DNA of 64,000 nt, taken from positions 8,487-72,486 of the forward strand of contig CAXTMA010000001.1 of NCBI GenBank assembly GCA_964245015.1, in the 5' to 3' direction. The notes below the pieces were generated by a model. The model did not search any database and was not told the DNA's origin. It worked only from the letters and a program-made list of their open reading frames with translations. Every line of letters begins with the position of its first letter. Positions within the stretch are counted from its first letter, which is position 1. Shown in pieces: positions 55,383 to 63,799 of the stretch. The DNA comes from RH-AL1 sp964245015 (GTDB lineage Bacteria; Pseudomonadota; Alphaproteobacteria; Rhizobiales; Beijerinckiaceae). A program made the position numbers and the translations under genes.

Positions 55383-56531
55383 GTGTCGGTCGAGATCGTT
55401 CCCGTCAAGGGGCTGGCCAAGTTCCTCGCCTTCTGCCGCCTGCCGCGGCAGCTCTACAAGGGCATGGATGGCTTTTCCCCGCCGCTCGACGCGGAGCGCT
55501 GGACCAACCATGCCGCCAAGTTCAACCCGCATTTCAAGTCGGTCGACTCGCAACGATTTCTCGCCCGCAGGGATGGCAGGTATGTCGGGCGCATCGCCGC
55601 CCAGGTTTACAAGAACGGGATCACGCCGGTCGGCGCCTCGCCGGCACAGTTCGGGGCGCTCGATGCCGTCGACGACCGCGAGGTCGTGGCCGCCCTGACC
55701 GTGGCGGCGGAAGGCTGGCTCGCCGGGCACGCCGGCCACCTTCCCGCCTTGATACACGGCCCGTTCTCGCCATCCATCAATTCCGAGCCCGGCATGCTGG
55801 TGGACGGCTTCACCTCGCTGCCGATGATCTTCATGCCCTGGACGCCGCCCTACCTGCCGCGCCATCTCGAGTCCTGCGGCTACGGCAAGGCGCGCGACCT
55901 CATCTCCTACCGCTACGCCGTCCGCCCGTCCGACCTCGAAAGCAAGGGATCGATCCTGACCCGGCCGGAATGGAAGAACCGGCTGAAGATCCGCACCCTC
56001 GACATCAAGAACCTGAAAAGCGAAGCCGCCATCATCATGAGCATCTTCAACGATGCTTGGCGCGACAACTGGGGCTTCGTGCCCTTCACGCTCGAAGAAT
56101 TCATGTCGGTCGCCGACGGCTTGAAGTTCGTGACGCCGCCCGAGGCCGGCTTCATCGTCGAACTCGACGGCGAAGCGCAGTCCTTCGGCATCGTGCTGCC
56201 CAACCTTCACGAAATCCTCGCCGACATGAACGGCAGGCTGTTGCCATTCAACCTGCCGCGCGTGATCTCGCGCGTGCGCAACCATTCCTTCAAGTCCGGC
56301 CGGCTGCTGCTGTTCGGCATCCGCAAGGCGCTGCAGCGCAAGGCGATCGGCGGCGTCATCACCCTCGCCTTCATCGAGGAACTCCGCCGACGCGGGCGCG
56401 CCTTCGCCATCGAGCACATCGAGTTCGGCTGGGTGCTGGAAGACAATGCCGGGATGCGCCGCCCGATCGAGCTGTCGGGCGCCGAGATCGACAAGGTCCA
56501 CCGAATCTACGAGAAGCAGCTCGCCGCCTGA
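55383..56531 (+). CDS. GNAT-like N-acyltransferase, candidate ceramide-type synthase
   Basis: 382 residues from GTG 55383, 12 bases after the synthase. The N-terminal third (KFLAFCRLPRQLYKGMDGFS; FSPSINSEPGMLVDGFTSLP) and the C-terminal part (NDAWRDNWGFVPFTLEEF; GFIVELDGEAQSFGIVLPNL; HIEFGWVLEDNAGMRRPIEL) resemble YghO-like GNAT proteins. GNAT-fold ceramide synthases are known in bacteria. Here the position between an oxoamine synthase and a sphingolipid-type desaturase suggests it N-acylates the long-chain base. No membrane segments or signal peptide are seen. Confidence 0.75.
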   Translation: MSVEIVPVKGLAKFLAFCRLPRQLYKGMDGFSPPLDAERWTNHAAKFNPHFKSVDSQRFLARRDGRYVGRIAAQVYKNGITPVGASPAQFGALDAVDDREVVAALTVAAEGWLAGHAGHLPALIHGPFSPSINSEPGMLVDGFTSLPMIFMPWTPPYLPRHLESCGYGKARDLISYRYAVRPSDLESKGSILTRPEWKNRLKIRTLDIKNLKSEAAIIMSIFNDAWRDNWGFVPFTLEEFMSVADGLKFVTPPEAGFIVELDGEAQSFGIVLPNLHEILADMNGRLLPFNLPRVISRVRNHSFKSGRLLLFGIRKALQRKAIGGVITLAFIEELRRRGRAFAIEHIEFGWVLEDNAGMRRPIELSGAEIDKVHRIYEKQLAA

Positions 56532-56542
56532 AGGACGCCTCG

Positions 56543-57571
56543 ATGACCCATATCCTCGATCTCGGCCGGACGACGCGGGCGCGAGGCGCCGCCGGCTTCC
56601 GCCGCGGCTTCCTGCCGGCGGAGCTGAAGCGGCCCCATCCCATCCGCCGCATGGCCATTCTCAAGGCGCACCCCGACGTCAAGGGGCTGATGGGCCAGGA
56701 CCGCTGGACCGCCGCGATCTGCTTCGCCGTGGTGATCGGCCAGGCCGCGATGGCTTGGCTGATGGGTCATCTCGGCCTCGGGCACTGGTGGCTGTCGCTG
56801 ATCGTCGCCTGGTGCGTCGGCGCCTTCGCCAACCACGCCATGTTCGTGGTGATCCACGACGGCACCCACAACCTCGTCTTCAAGAACGTTGTCCTGAACA
56901 AGCTGGTCGTGATCCTCGCCGATCTGCCCAATACGGTGCCGACTGGCATGGGCTTCCGCTGCTACCACGTGAAGCATCATTCCCACCTCGGCGACTACGA
57001 CTTCGACGCCGATCTGCCGAGCCGCTGGGAAGCCGATCTCGTGGGCAATCGCTGGTACATGAAGGCCGGCTGGCTGTTCTTCTTCGCCCTGTTCCAGCTC
57101 GGCCGGCTGGAGCGGCTGAAGGGTACGGTGCCGATGCGCAACCGCTGGACGGCGTACAACGCCCTTGCCGTGATCGCCTTCGACGCCGCCGTCCTGTGGT
57201 TCTGCGGCCTCAACGGGCTCGTCTATCTCTTCGCTTCCTTCTGGTTCTCCGTCGGCCTGCACCCGCTCGGCGCGCGCTGGATCCAGGAGCACTTCACCCT
57301 CGATCCCGAGCAGGAAACCTTCGACTACTACGGTCCGCTCAACATCGTGGCACTGAACATCGGCTACCACAACGAGCACCACGATTTTCCCGACATCCCC
57401 TGGCGCCGGCTTCCCCAATTGCGCAGGGCCGCGCCGGAGTTCTACGACACGCTGAAGGCGCACCCCTCGTGGACGGCGCTGTGGCTGACATTCCTCTTCG
57501 ACCGGCGATACACCCTGTATTCCCGCGTGGACCGCAGTCCCTCGACGATCGGCGCGGCCGCGAAGGGGTGA
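56543..57571 (+). CDS. Membrane fatty-acid desaturase resembling dihydroceramide delta-4 desaturase
   Basis: 342 residues, several membrane segments, three His boxes: HDGTH (105-109), HVKHHSH (142-148), HNEHH (276-280), plus His250 in WIQEH. The N-terminal HPIRRMAILKAHPDVKGLMG and the C-terminal YYGPLNIVALNIGYHNEHHD followed by FPDIPWRRLPQLR match the eukaryotic DEGS/Ifc sphingolipid desaturases (HPxRRxxILxxxPxxKxLMG; YYGPLNxxxxNxGYHNEHHDFPxIP) rather than ordinary acyl desaturases. ATG 56543 lies 11 bases after the GNAT gene. Third gene of the putative sphingolipid operon. Confidence 0.9.
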   Translation: MTHILDLGRTTRARGAAGFRRGFLPAELKRPHPIRRMAILKAHPDVKGLMGQDRWTAAICFAVVIGQAAMAWLMGHLGLGHWWLSLIVAWCVGAFANHAMFVVIHDGTHNLVFKNVVLNKLVVILADLPNTVPTGMGFRCYHVKHHSHLGDYDFDADLPSRWEADLVGNRWYMKAGWLFFFALFQLGRLERLKGTVPMRNRWTAYNALAVIAFDAAVLWFCGLNGLVYLFASFWFSVGLHPLGARWIQEHFTLDPEQETFDYYGPLNIVALNIGYHNEHHDFPDIPWRRLPQLRRAAPEFYDTLKAHPSWTALWLTFLFDRRYTLYSRVDRSPSTIGAAAKG

Positions 57572-57635
57572 AGCCGAGCGTATGAGGTCGCTGCGTTTGA
57601 TTTGACGGGGTGGCCGGTCGTCGATCGGGCGCCGC

Positions 57636-57986
57636 CTACCGCGGCGTATGCGCGGCCGAGGCGGCGGTCGGTTCGGCAGACAGGCACTTCGCCATCGCCG
57701 AATAGGGCAGGCGTTTCGCCTTGCGGCCGAACTTGATGCACTTCTCGGCATCGTCGTTCGAGTACTTCGCCCAGTTCTGCAGCATGTCGGCGCGGGCTTC
57801 CGACTCCGCGACCACGCACTCGCTCATCGCCGTCGCATTGCGCCGGTTGACGGCGCCGCACTGGCCGGCGATGTCGAGCATCGGCGGCCCGACTTCGGCC
57901 GCGAGGGCCAAATGACGACCGCTCAGGCCACTGCCGTCAGCCAGGGCCGCGATCATCAGCGTGCGGACGACGAGTCTTGCAATCAC
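57636..57986 (-). CDS. Small exported cysteine-containing protein, unknown
   Basis: About 116 residues. A hydrophobic start (VIARLVVRTLMIAALAD) acts as a signal peptide or anchor; the rest has four cysteines in pairs (GQC, SEC, EKC, AKC) and a helical AESEARADMLQNWAKYSNDD segment. The start is uncertain: GTG 57986 or ATG 57956. It converges on the desaturase and is followed upstream by the cytochrome c gene on the same strand. No family recognised. Confidence 0.55.
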   Translation of the reverse strand: MIARLVVRTLMIAALADGSGLSGRHLALAAEVGPPMLDIAGQCGAVNRRNATAMSECVVAESEARADMLQNWAKYSNDDAEKCIKFGRKAKRLPYSAMAKCLSAEPTAASAAHTPR

Positions 57987-58081
57987 GATTGCGCACCAGA
58001 TTGGTTTCGCCGACGGCTCAGACGCCTTCGGATCGGCACCAACCCACGCAAAATCGGCGGATTGAAGACTGAGAATGCAAA

Positions 58082-58099
58082 ACGGGCCTTTCGGCCCGT
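58082..58099 (-). terminator. Intrinsic terminator of the cytochrome c gene
   Basis: On the minus strand: ACGGGCC, GAAA tetraloop, GGCCCGT followed by TTTG, 28 bases after the stop codon. A typical rho-independent shape. Confidence 0.75.
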
Positions 58100-58126
58100 C
58101 CCGCAACTGGTCAGGCGTCGGCCGTC

Positions 58127-58534
58127 CTACTTCTGCTCGTCGAGATAGGAGACGACGTTCTTACGCTGGTCCTCGTTGGCGAGCATGAACACCATCTTGC
58201 TGGCGCCGCTCGCCGTCTTGCCCTTATCGGACACGTACTTCTTCAGGTACTCCGTCGGGTTCTTCAGATAGTCGGTAATTTCCGCGTCGTTCCAGACGAG
58301 GCCGGCGTCACCGGCCGACTTCATCAGCGCGGAATAGGAATAGCCTTCCACCGAACCGGCCTTGCGACCGACCACGCCCTTCAGCGGCGGCCCGACGAGC
58401 GCCTTCTCCAGCATGTGACAGGCCTTGCATTGGTTGAAGACCGACTTCCCCTTGTTCGCGTCCTGTGCGGAGGCGGAACCGCCGACCGCGAGCGTTAGAC
58501 CGGCGGCGACGAGTGCCGCACTGAACACTTTCAT
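58127..58534 (-). CDS. Periplasmic class I cytochrome c (c2/c552-like)
   Basis: 135 residues. Signal peptide ends VGGSASAQ; one heme site CKACH near residue 40, and axial Met in SKMVFMLAN near the C-terminus. Internal features GPPLKGVVGRKAG and NDAEITDYLKNPTEYLKKYV are typical of cytochrome c2. ATG 58534 has a strong GGGAGGAA site. It may deliver electrons to peroxidases or oxidases. Confidence 0.93.
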   Translation of the reverse strand: MKVFSAALVAAGLTLAVGGSASAQDANKGKSVFNQCKACHMLEKALVGPPLKGVVGRKAGSVEGYSYSALMKSAGDAGLVWNDAEITDYLKNPTEYLKKYVSDKGKTASGASKMVFMLANEDQRKNVVSYLDEQK

Positions 58535-59011
58535 TCGTTCCTCCCTGGCGAACGTCCCGATTGGTCGGTGGGACGCGCTTTCCCAATGCGGCACACCAAA
58601 GTGAACGCCGCTTCTAAGGTCAAGCGAAGTTTCTGTAACGACTCTGAGTCCATTTGGATCGACCGGCGTGCGATCCCCATTAGGCTGAATTGCGCGAAGC
58701 GCCGAAGGGAGCGGCCTAGGCAGGTTCGCGTTGGCAGGCCAGCGCTTCACCTGCTGAGGCCTTTGCCATGCCGCAGGTTTGAATCGCAAAACCGCGGGGC
58801 ATTTTTGCGAAACCTGCTTGGGCGCGGCGCTCTGACGCTCTCAGTTCGATCGCGTGCCAGCGCGGCGGGAACGGAGCCAGCACCGACGCGCATCGGGTCG
58901 GCCGCCGCCCATCGCCGGCGCGCTTGCGCTATGCTGGGTCAAATCCACCGCAACCTGCCATCGTCGATGGGAACCGGCTCCGCGCCGCTCGCATACTCCA
59001 GGAGTCCGACC
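58535..59011. other. 477-base gap with one copy of repeat family 2
   Basis: It is divergent between cytochrome c and dcd, and should hold both promoters. It contains the 33-base repeat copy at 58770-58802. No gene supported. Confidence 0.45.
58770..58802 (-). repeat. Dispersed repeat family 2, copy B
   Basis: Reverse complement reads ATGCCCCGCGGTTTTGCGAT then TCAAACCTGCGGC, matching the copy at 5371-5403 at nearly every position. Confidence 0.55.
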
Positions 59012-60085
59012 ATGCCCCTGATCTGGCCGTACCAGCGCATCCTTCGGGCCATCGACGCCGGCCACATCGTGACCGGCCAGGCCCGCTGCGACGACAGCTT
59101 GTCCGACGCGAACTCGCTCAGCAGGGCTATCGAGCCCGATCAGGTGCAGCCGGCAAGCCTCGACCTGCGGCTCGGCGAGCGAGCCTATCGCCTGCCGGCG
59201 AGCTTCCTGCCCGGCCCGGGCCGCAGCGTCGCCGATCGCCTCGCCGATCTTTCAACCCACGAGGTCGACCTGACGAAGCCGACGGTGCTGGAGCGCAACT
59301 GCGTCCACATCATCCCGCTGATGGAACAGTTGCAGCTCCCGGCCGGCGTGGATGCCCGCGCCAACCCGAAGAGTTCGTCCGGCCGCCTCGACATCTTCGT
59401 CCGCATCATCGTGGACGGGGGCGCGACCTTCGACGAGATCCCCGCCGGGTACGCCGGGCCACTCTACGCCGAAGTGGTGCCCCGGTCCTTTCCCGTCATC
59501 GCGGTGGCCGGCAGCCGCCTGGCGCAGGTGCGCTTCCGCGATGTCGGTGTTGGGTTCGTCGGCGGCCCACGCCTGGTTCCGGTGACGGTCGACCTCGACC
59601 CGACGGGCAAGGCCGGCGGCGTCGTCGGCTATCGCGCGCGGCGAACCTCCGGCCTGATCGACATGGCCGGCATCGGCAGCCACAGCCGCGAGGCGTTCTG
59701 GGAAGCGCTGGTGATCCCGGGAGGCAAGCGCGAATTGGTGCTCGACCCCGACGAGTTCTACATCCTCGCCTCCGCTGAGGCCGTGGTGGTCGGTCCGGGC
59801 GAGGCGGCGGAGATGGTCGCCTACGACACGGCGGTCGGCGAACTCCGCTCGCACTATGCCGGCTTCCTCGATCCCGGCTTCGGGCTGGCCGAGGCGGGAG
59901 GCGCCGGCAGCCGCATCGTCCTGGAAGTGCGCAGCCATGACGTCCCTTTCTTGCTCGATCACGGGCAAAGGGTGGCGACGCTGGAGTACGAAAAGCTGAG
60001 CGAGGCTCCAGACAAGCTCTACGGCAAGAGGCTGCGCTCGAACTATCAGGGCCAAGGCCTCAAACTGTCGAAGCAATTCGCCTGA
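59012..60085 (+). CDS. dcd: dCTP deaminase, double-length alphaproteobacterial form
   Basis: 357 residues, about twice the size of E. coli Dcd. Two related halves can be seen: RANPKSSSGRLDIFVRIIVD and EIPAGYAGPLYAEVVPRSFP in the first, and YDTAVGELRSHYAGFLDPGF and IVLEVRSHDVPFLLDHGQRV in the second. The first half keeps the dCTP-binding PKSSSGR motif. It converts dCTP to dUTP. ATG 59012 has AGGAG seven bases upstream. Confidence 0.9.
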   Translation: MPLIWPYQRILRAIDAGHIVTGQARCDDSLSDANSLSRAIEPDQVQPASLDLRLGERAYRLPASFLPGPGRSVADRLADLSTHEVDLTKPTVLERNCVHIIPLMEQLQLPAGVDARANPKSSSGRLDIFVRIIVDGGATFDEIPAGYAGPLYAEVVPRSFPVIAVAGSRLAQVRFRDVGVGFVGGPRLVPVTVDLDPTGKAGGVVGYRARRTSGLIDMAGIGSHSREAFWEALVIPGGKRELVLDPDEFYILASAEAVVVGPGEAAEMVAYDTAVGELRSHYAGFLDPGFGLAEAGGAGSRIVLEVRSHDVPFLLDHGQRVATLEYEKLSEAPDKLYGKRLRSNYQGQGLKLSKQFA

Positions 60086-60261
60086 GCTCATCCGTCCGGT
60101 CACCCGGCTCGGTCAGGAGGCGACGCCTGCCGGCGCGGGCCAGCCATGCACCTCCCTCGATTGCCGCCACCACCTTGGGACACGATATGAAGTCGAGGAT
60201 TGGGGAGGCGACGCTCGGCGCGCGAGCCGAAGGGTTTGGAAACGAGCTTGGAGGTGATGTG

Positions 60262-60855
60262 ATGGTTGAGACGATATTCCATACCCATGCGGTGAGGCGG
60301 CTCTACAAGCCGGATCTTCCCGCATTCCAGGCGCACCTGACCCGGCTTGATCCGGAGACACGCTACGACCGCTTCGGGCTGCAGGTCTCGGACGACTACC
60401 TTGGCAGCTACGCCGAGATCTGCTTCAAGCCGGGATCGCTCGTCTACGGCTACTTCGAGGATCACATCATCCGAGGCGCGTCCGAACTGCGGACCTTCGA
60501 GCCGCAGGGCAGGCCGCTGCATCGCGCGGGCGAGGCGGCGTTCAGCGTCGAACGACCCTGGCGCCGCCGCGGCATCGGCACCGAACTGATGGGCCACGTC
60601 GTGCTCGCCGCGCGCAACCGGCGCATCTCGGAGCTGACGATCTTCTGCCTGCGCCACAACCAAGCCATGCTGGCCCTGGCCCGCAAGTTCGAGACCGATC
60701 TCGCCTTCGAGCGCAACGACGTCACCGGCCACCTTGTCGCCCGGCCGCCGAGTGCGCTGTCCTTCCTGCGCGAAATGGTCGACAATGCGCTCGATCTCGG
60801 AAGCGCCACGCTGGACTACCAGAGCCGCCTGTTCCGGGCTGCGGCAGCCTTCTAG
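60262..60855 (+). CDS. GNAT family acetyltransferase
   Basis: 197 residues. The GNAT acetyl-CoA site is AAFSVERPWRRRGIGTELMG (near residues 89-109), followed by a beta strand ELTIFCLRHNQAML. ATG 60262 has GGAGGTG upstream; the frame is open back to 60175. It stands between dcd and the lon terminator; the substrate is unknown. Confidence 0.8.
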   Translation: MVETIFHTHAVRRLYKPDLPAFQAHLTRLDPETRYDRFGLQVSDDYLGSYAEICFKPGSLVYGYFEDHIIRGASELRTFEPQGRPLHRAGEAAFSVERPWRRRGIGTELMGHVVLAARNRRISELTIFCLRHNQAMLALARKFETDLAFERNDVTGHLVARPPSALSFLREMVDNALDLGSATLDYQSRLFRAAAAF

Positions 60856-60984
60856 AACATTGGACCGAAACCGCTGCGCACGTCCTGATTCGGTGCATCA
60901 GGATCAGATCCGATGCAATACTCTAAGTTGTTGTGTTGCATCGGATTTGTTCGGAAACGCAGCGCAGATCACGGTCTGATTTCC
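60852..60984. repeat. Palindromic intergenic repeat, copy 7 (diverged)
   Basis: TTGGACCGAAACCGCTGCGC, a longer middle with GATCAGATCCGATGC, then TTGCATCGGATTTGTTCGGA and ACGGTCTGAT. It begins at the stop codon of the GNAT gene (60853-60855). Confidence 0.7.
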
Positions 60985-61017
60985 AAGGCAGCCGCTCATC
61001 GAATCGCTTGATACAGC

Positions 61018-61059
61018 AAGTCTGGGGTCGCATGCGGTGATGCATGCAACCCCAGACTT
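61018..61059. terminator. 18-bp stem-loop between convergent GNAT gene and lon
   Basis: AAGTCTGGGGTCGCATGC, six-base loop, GCATGCAACCCCAGACTT (one mismatch), then GTTTTC on the plus strand. It lies 24 bases past the lon stop on the minus strand, so it probably ends both transcripts. Confidence 0.75.
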
Positions 61060-61082
61060 GTTTTCGGGAGGTTGCGGGACGC

Positions 61083-63509
61083 TCAGTGCGCGACCAGACC
61101 CGCCCCGTCCTCCTCGCCGGGAATCGCCGCCGGAGTCTTCACCGGCACGACCTCCTCCCAGACGATCGGCGTCGGCTTGGCCGTCAGGGCGTGTTCCAGC
61201 ACCTCGTCCATCCGCGCCACCGGCACGATCTCAAGCGCATTCTTCACGTTAGCCGGTATCTCCGCGAGATCCTTGGCGTTCTCCTGCGGGATCAGCACTT
61301 TGCGCAGGCCCCCGCGCAGCGCGGCGAGCAGCTTCTCCTTCAAGCCGCCGATTGGCAGCACCCGGCCGCGCAGCGTCACCTCGCCGGTCATCGCGATGTC
61401 GCGATGCACGGGAATGCCGGTCATCGTGGAGACGATGGCCGTGGCCATCGCGATGCCGGCCGAAGGTCCGTCCTTCGGCGTCGCGCCTTCAGGCACGTGG
61501 ACGTGGATATCGCGCTTGTCGAACTGCGGCGGCTCGATGCCGAAGTCCACCGCCCGCGAGCGGACGTAGGAGGCCGCGGCCGAGATCGACTCCTTCATCA
61601 CGTCCTTGAGATTGCCGGTCACCGTCATGCGGCCCTTGCCGGGCATCATGGTCGATTCGATCGTCAGCAACTCGCCACCGACCTCCGTCCAGGCCAAACC
61701 GGTCACCGCCCCAACCTGGTCCTCTTCCTCCGCCATCCCGAAGCGGTACTTGAAGACGCCGAGGAAGTCGGGGATGTTTTCGACCGTGATCGCGACGCTG
61801 GCCATCTTGCCCAGCAAGATCTCCTTCACCGCTTTGCGGGCGAGGTTGGAGATTTCGCGCTCCAGGTTGCGGACGCCGGCTTCCCGCGTGTAGCGACGAA
61901 CCAGCGTCAGCAGGCTTTCGTCGTCGATCGAGAACTCGGACGGCTGCAGCCCGTGCTTGGCCACCGCCGCCGGGATCAGGTGACGCCGGGCGATCTCGAC
62001 CTTCTCGTCCTCGGTGTAGCCGGCGATGCGGATGATCTCCATCCGGTCCATCAACGGCGGCGAGATGTTGAGCGTGTTGGCCGTGGTGACGAACATCACG
62101 GAGGACAGATCGTAGTCCACTTCGAGGTAGTGGTCGGCGAACGCCTTGTTCTGCTCGGGGTCGAGCACCTCCAGCAGCGCCGAAGACGGGTCGCCGCGGA
62201 AGTCCTGTCCCATCTTGTCAATCTCATCGAGCAGGAACAGCGGGTTGGACGTCTTCGCCTTGCGCATCGACTGGATGATCTTGCCGGGCATGGAGCCGAT
62301 ATAGGTCCGGCGATGGCCACGGATCTCCGCCTCGTCGCGCACGCCGCCGAGCGACATGCGAACGAACTCGCGCCCCGTCGCCTTGGCGATGGACTTGCCG
62401 AGCGAGGTCTTGCCGACGCCGGGCGGGCCGACGAGGCACAGGATGGGCCCGTTCAGCTTGTTGGCGCGGCTCTGCACGGCGAGGTACTCGACGATGCGCT
62501 CCTTCACCTTGTCGAGGCCGAAGTGCTCGGTATCGAGCAGCTGCTCCGCGATGTTGAGGTCCTTCTTGACCTTGGAGCGCTTATTCCACGGGATCGACAG
62601 CAGCCAGTCGAGGTAGTTGCGCACAACCGTCGCCTCGGCCGACATCGGCGACATCTGCCGCAGCTTCTTGAGTTCGGCCGTGGCCTTGTCGCGCGCTTCC
62701 TTGCTGAGGCGCGTGGTCTTGATGCGCTCCTCAAGCTCGCCGAGGTCGTCCTTGCCGTCCTCGTCGCCCAACTCCTTCTGGATCGCCTTCATCTGTTCGT
62801 TGAGGTAGTACTCGCGCTGCGTCTTCTCCATCTGGCGCTTGACGCGGGTGCGGATGCGCTTTTCCACCTGAAGCACGGAAATCTCCGACTCCATCAGCGA
62901 AAGACACTTCTCCAACCGCTTGGCGATGGAGGTCATTTCCAGCACGGACTGCTTGTCGGCGATCTTCACCGCGAGGTGCGAAGCCACCGTATCGGCGAGC
63001 TTGGAGTAGTCCTCGATCTGGGTGACGGCGGAGACCACTTCGGGCGAGATCTTCTTGTTGAGCTTGACGTAGCCCTCGAACTCGCTGGTCACCGAGCGCG
63101 CGAGCGCCTCCACCTCGACCTCGTCGACCTCGTCGTCGGCGACCGTCTCGGCATCGGCCTCGTAGAATTCCTCCGTGTTGGTGTACTTATGCACCCTGGC
63201 CCGCGCCTGCCCCTCGACCAGCACCTTGACGGTTCCGTCGGGCAGCTTGAGCAGCTGCAGCACGCTGGCCAGCGTGCCGGTCTCGAAGATCGCGGTGATG
63301 GCGGGATCGTCATCGGTCGCGTTCATCTGCGTGGCGAGCAGGATGAGCTTGTCGGCCCGCATCACCTCTTCGAGGGCGCGGATCGACTTCTCGCGGCCGA
63401 CGAAGAGCGGCACGATCATGTGGGGAAAGACAACGATATCGCGCAGCGGCAGGACGGGGAAGTTCTCGACCACGCCGGGGGGAGAGGGCTCGCGTTTCTG
63501 GCTTGGCAT
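61083..63509 (-). CDS. lon: ATP-dependent protease Lon
   Basis: 808 residues. N-terminal substrate domain, coiled coil, AAA+ with Walker A GPPGVGKT (361-368) and Walker B FLLDEID (425-431), and protease domain with catalytic Ser683 (KDGPSAG) and Lys726 (GGLKEKL). ATG 63509 is used with AGAGG upstream; an in-frame TTG at 63542 is less likely. It degrades misfolded and regulatory proteins. It follows clpX with 290 bases between, the common alphaproteobacterial order. Confidence 0.97.
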   Translation of the reverse strand: MPSQKREPSPPGVVENFPVLPLRDIVVFPHMIVPLFVGREKSIRALEEVMRADKLILLATQMNATDDDPAITAIFETGTLASVLQLLKLPDGTVKVLVEGQARARVHKYTNTEEFYEADAETVADDEVDEVEVEALARSVTSEFEGYVKLNKKISPEVVSAVTQIEDYSKLADTVASHLAVKIADKQSVLEMTSIAKRLEKCLSLMESEISVLQVEKRIRTRVKRQMEKTQREYYLNEQMKAIQKELGDEDGKDDLGELEERIKTTRLSKEARDKATAELKKLRQMSPMSAEATVVRNYLDWLLSIPWNKRSKVKKDLNIAEQLLDTEHFGLDKVKERIVEYLAVQSRANKLNGPILCLVGPPGVGKTSLGKSIAKATGREFVRMSLGGVRDEAEIRGHRRTYIGSMPGKIIQSMRKAKTSNPLFLLDEIDKMGQDFRGDPSSALLEVLDPEQNKAFADHYLEVDYDLSSVMFVTTANTLNISPPLMDRMEIIRIAGYTEDEKVEIARRHLIPAAVAKHGLQPSEFSIDDESLLTLVRRYTREAGVRNLEREISNLARKAVKEILLGKMASVAITVENIPDFLGVFKYRFGMAEEEDQVGAVTGLAWTEVGGELLTIESTMMPGKGRMTVTGNLKDVMKESISAAASYVRSRAVDFGIEPPQFDKRDIHVHVPEGATPKDGPSAGIAMATAIVSTMTGIPVHRDIAMTGEVTLRGRVLPIGGLKEKLLAALRGGLRKVLIPQENAKDLAEIPANVKNALEIVPVARMDEVLEHALTAKPTPIVWEEVVPVKTPAAIPGEEDGAGLVAH

Positions 63510-63799
63510 CTTCGGGTTCCTCTCTCCGGCTCGGCCCTTCAAAGAAAGCGGCTCGAACCGGGAACTAGTTCAGCTTCGGGATCTGACATGGCGATGGCGG
63601 GGCCGGCGTACAAGCTTCGATGCAACGCAGCTTCGCGAAGACGCAACAGGGTCACAGACGCCCGACTAGACGGCGTAATCCTGCGAGGGCGCCGCGATGT
63701 CGGCACGCTGCAAGGAGGAACGACCACGCGCGTGGCGGGTGAGCACGACCGGTGCCGTGCACCCGCCGATGTCAGCGATATCGGGCGCGTGCGGCGCCT

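Noticed and set aside
58720..58810. Possible tRNA because of a GGTTTGAATC stretch
   Set aside because: No acceptor or anticodon stems can be formed; the sequence is a copy of the second dispersed repeat.
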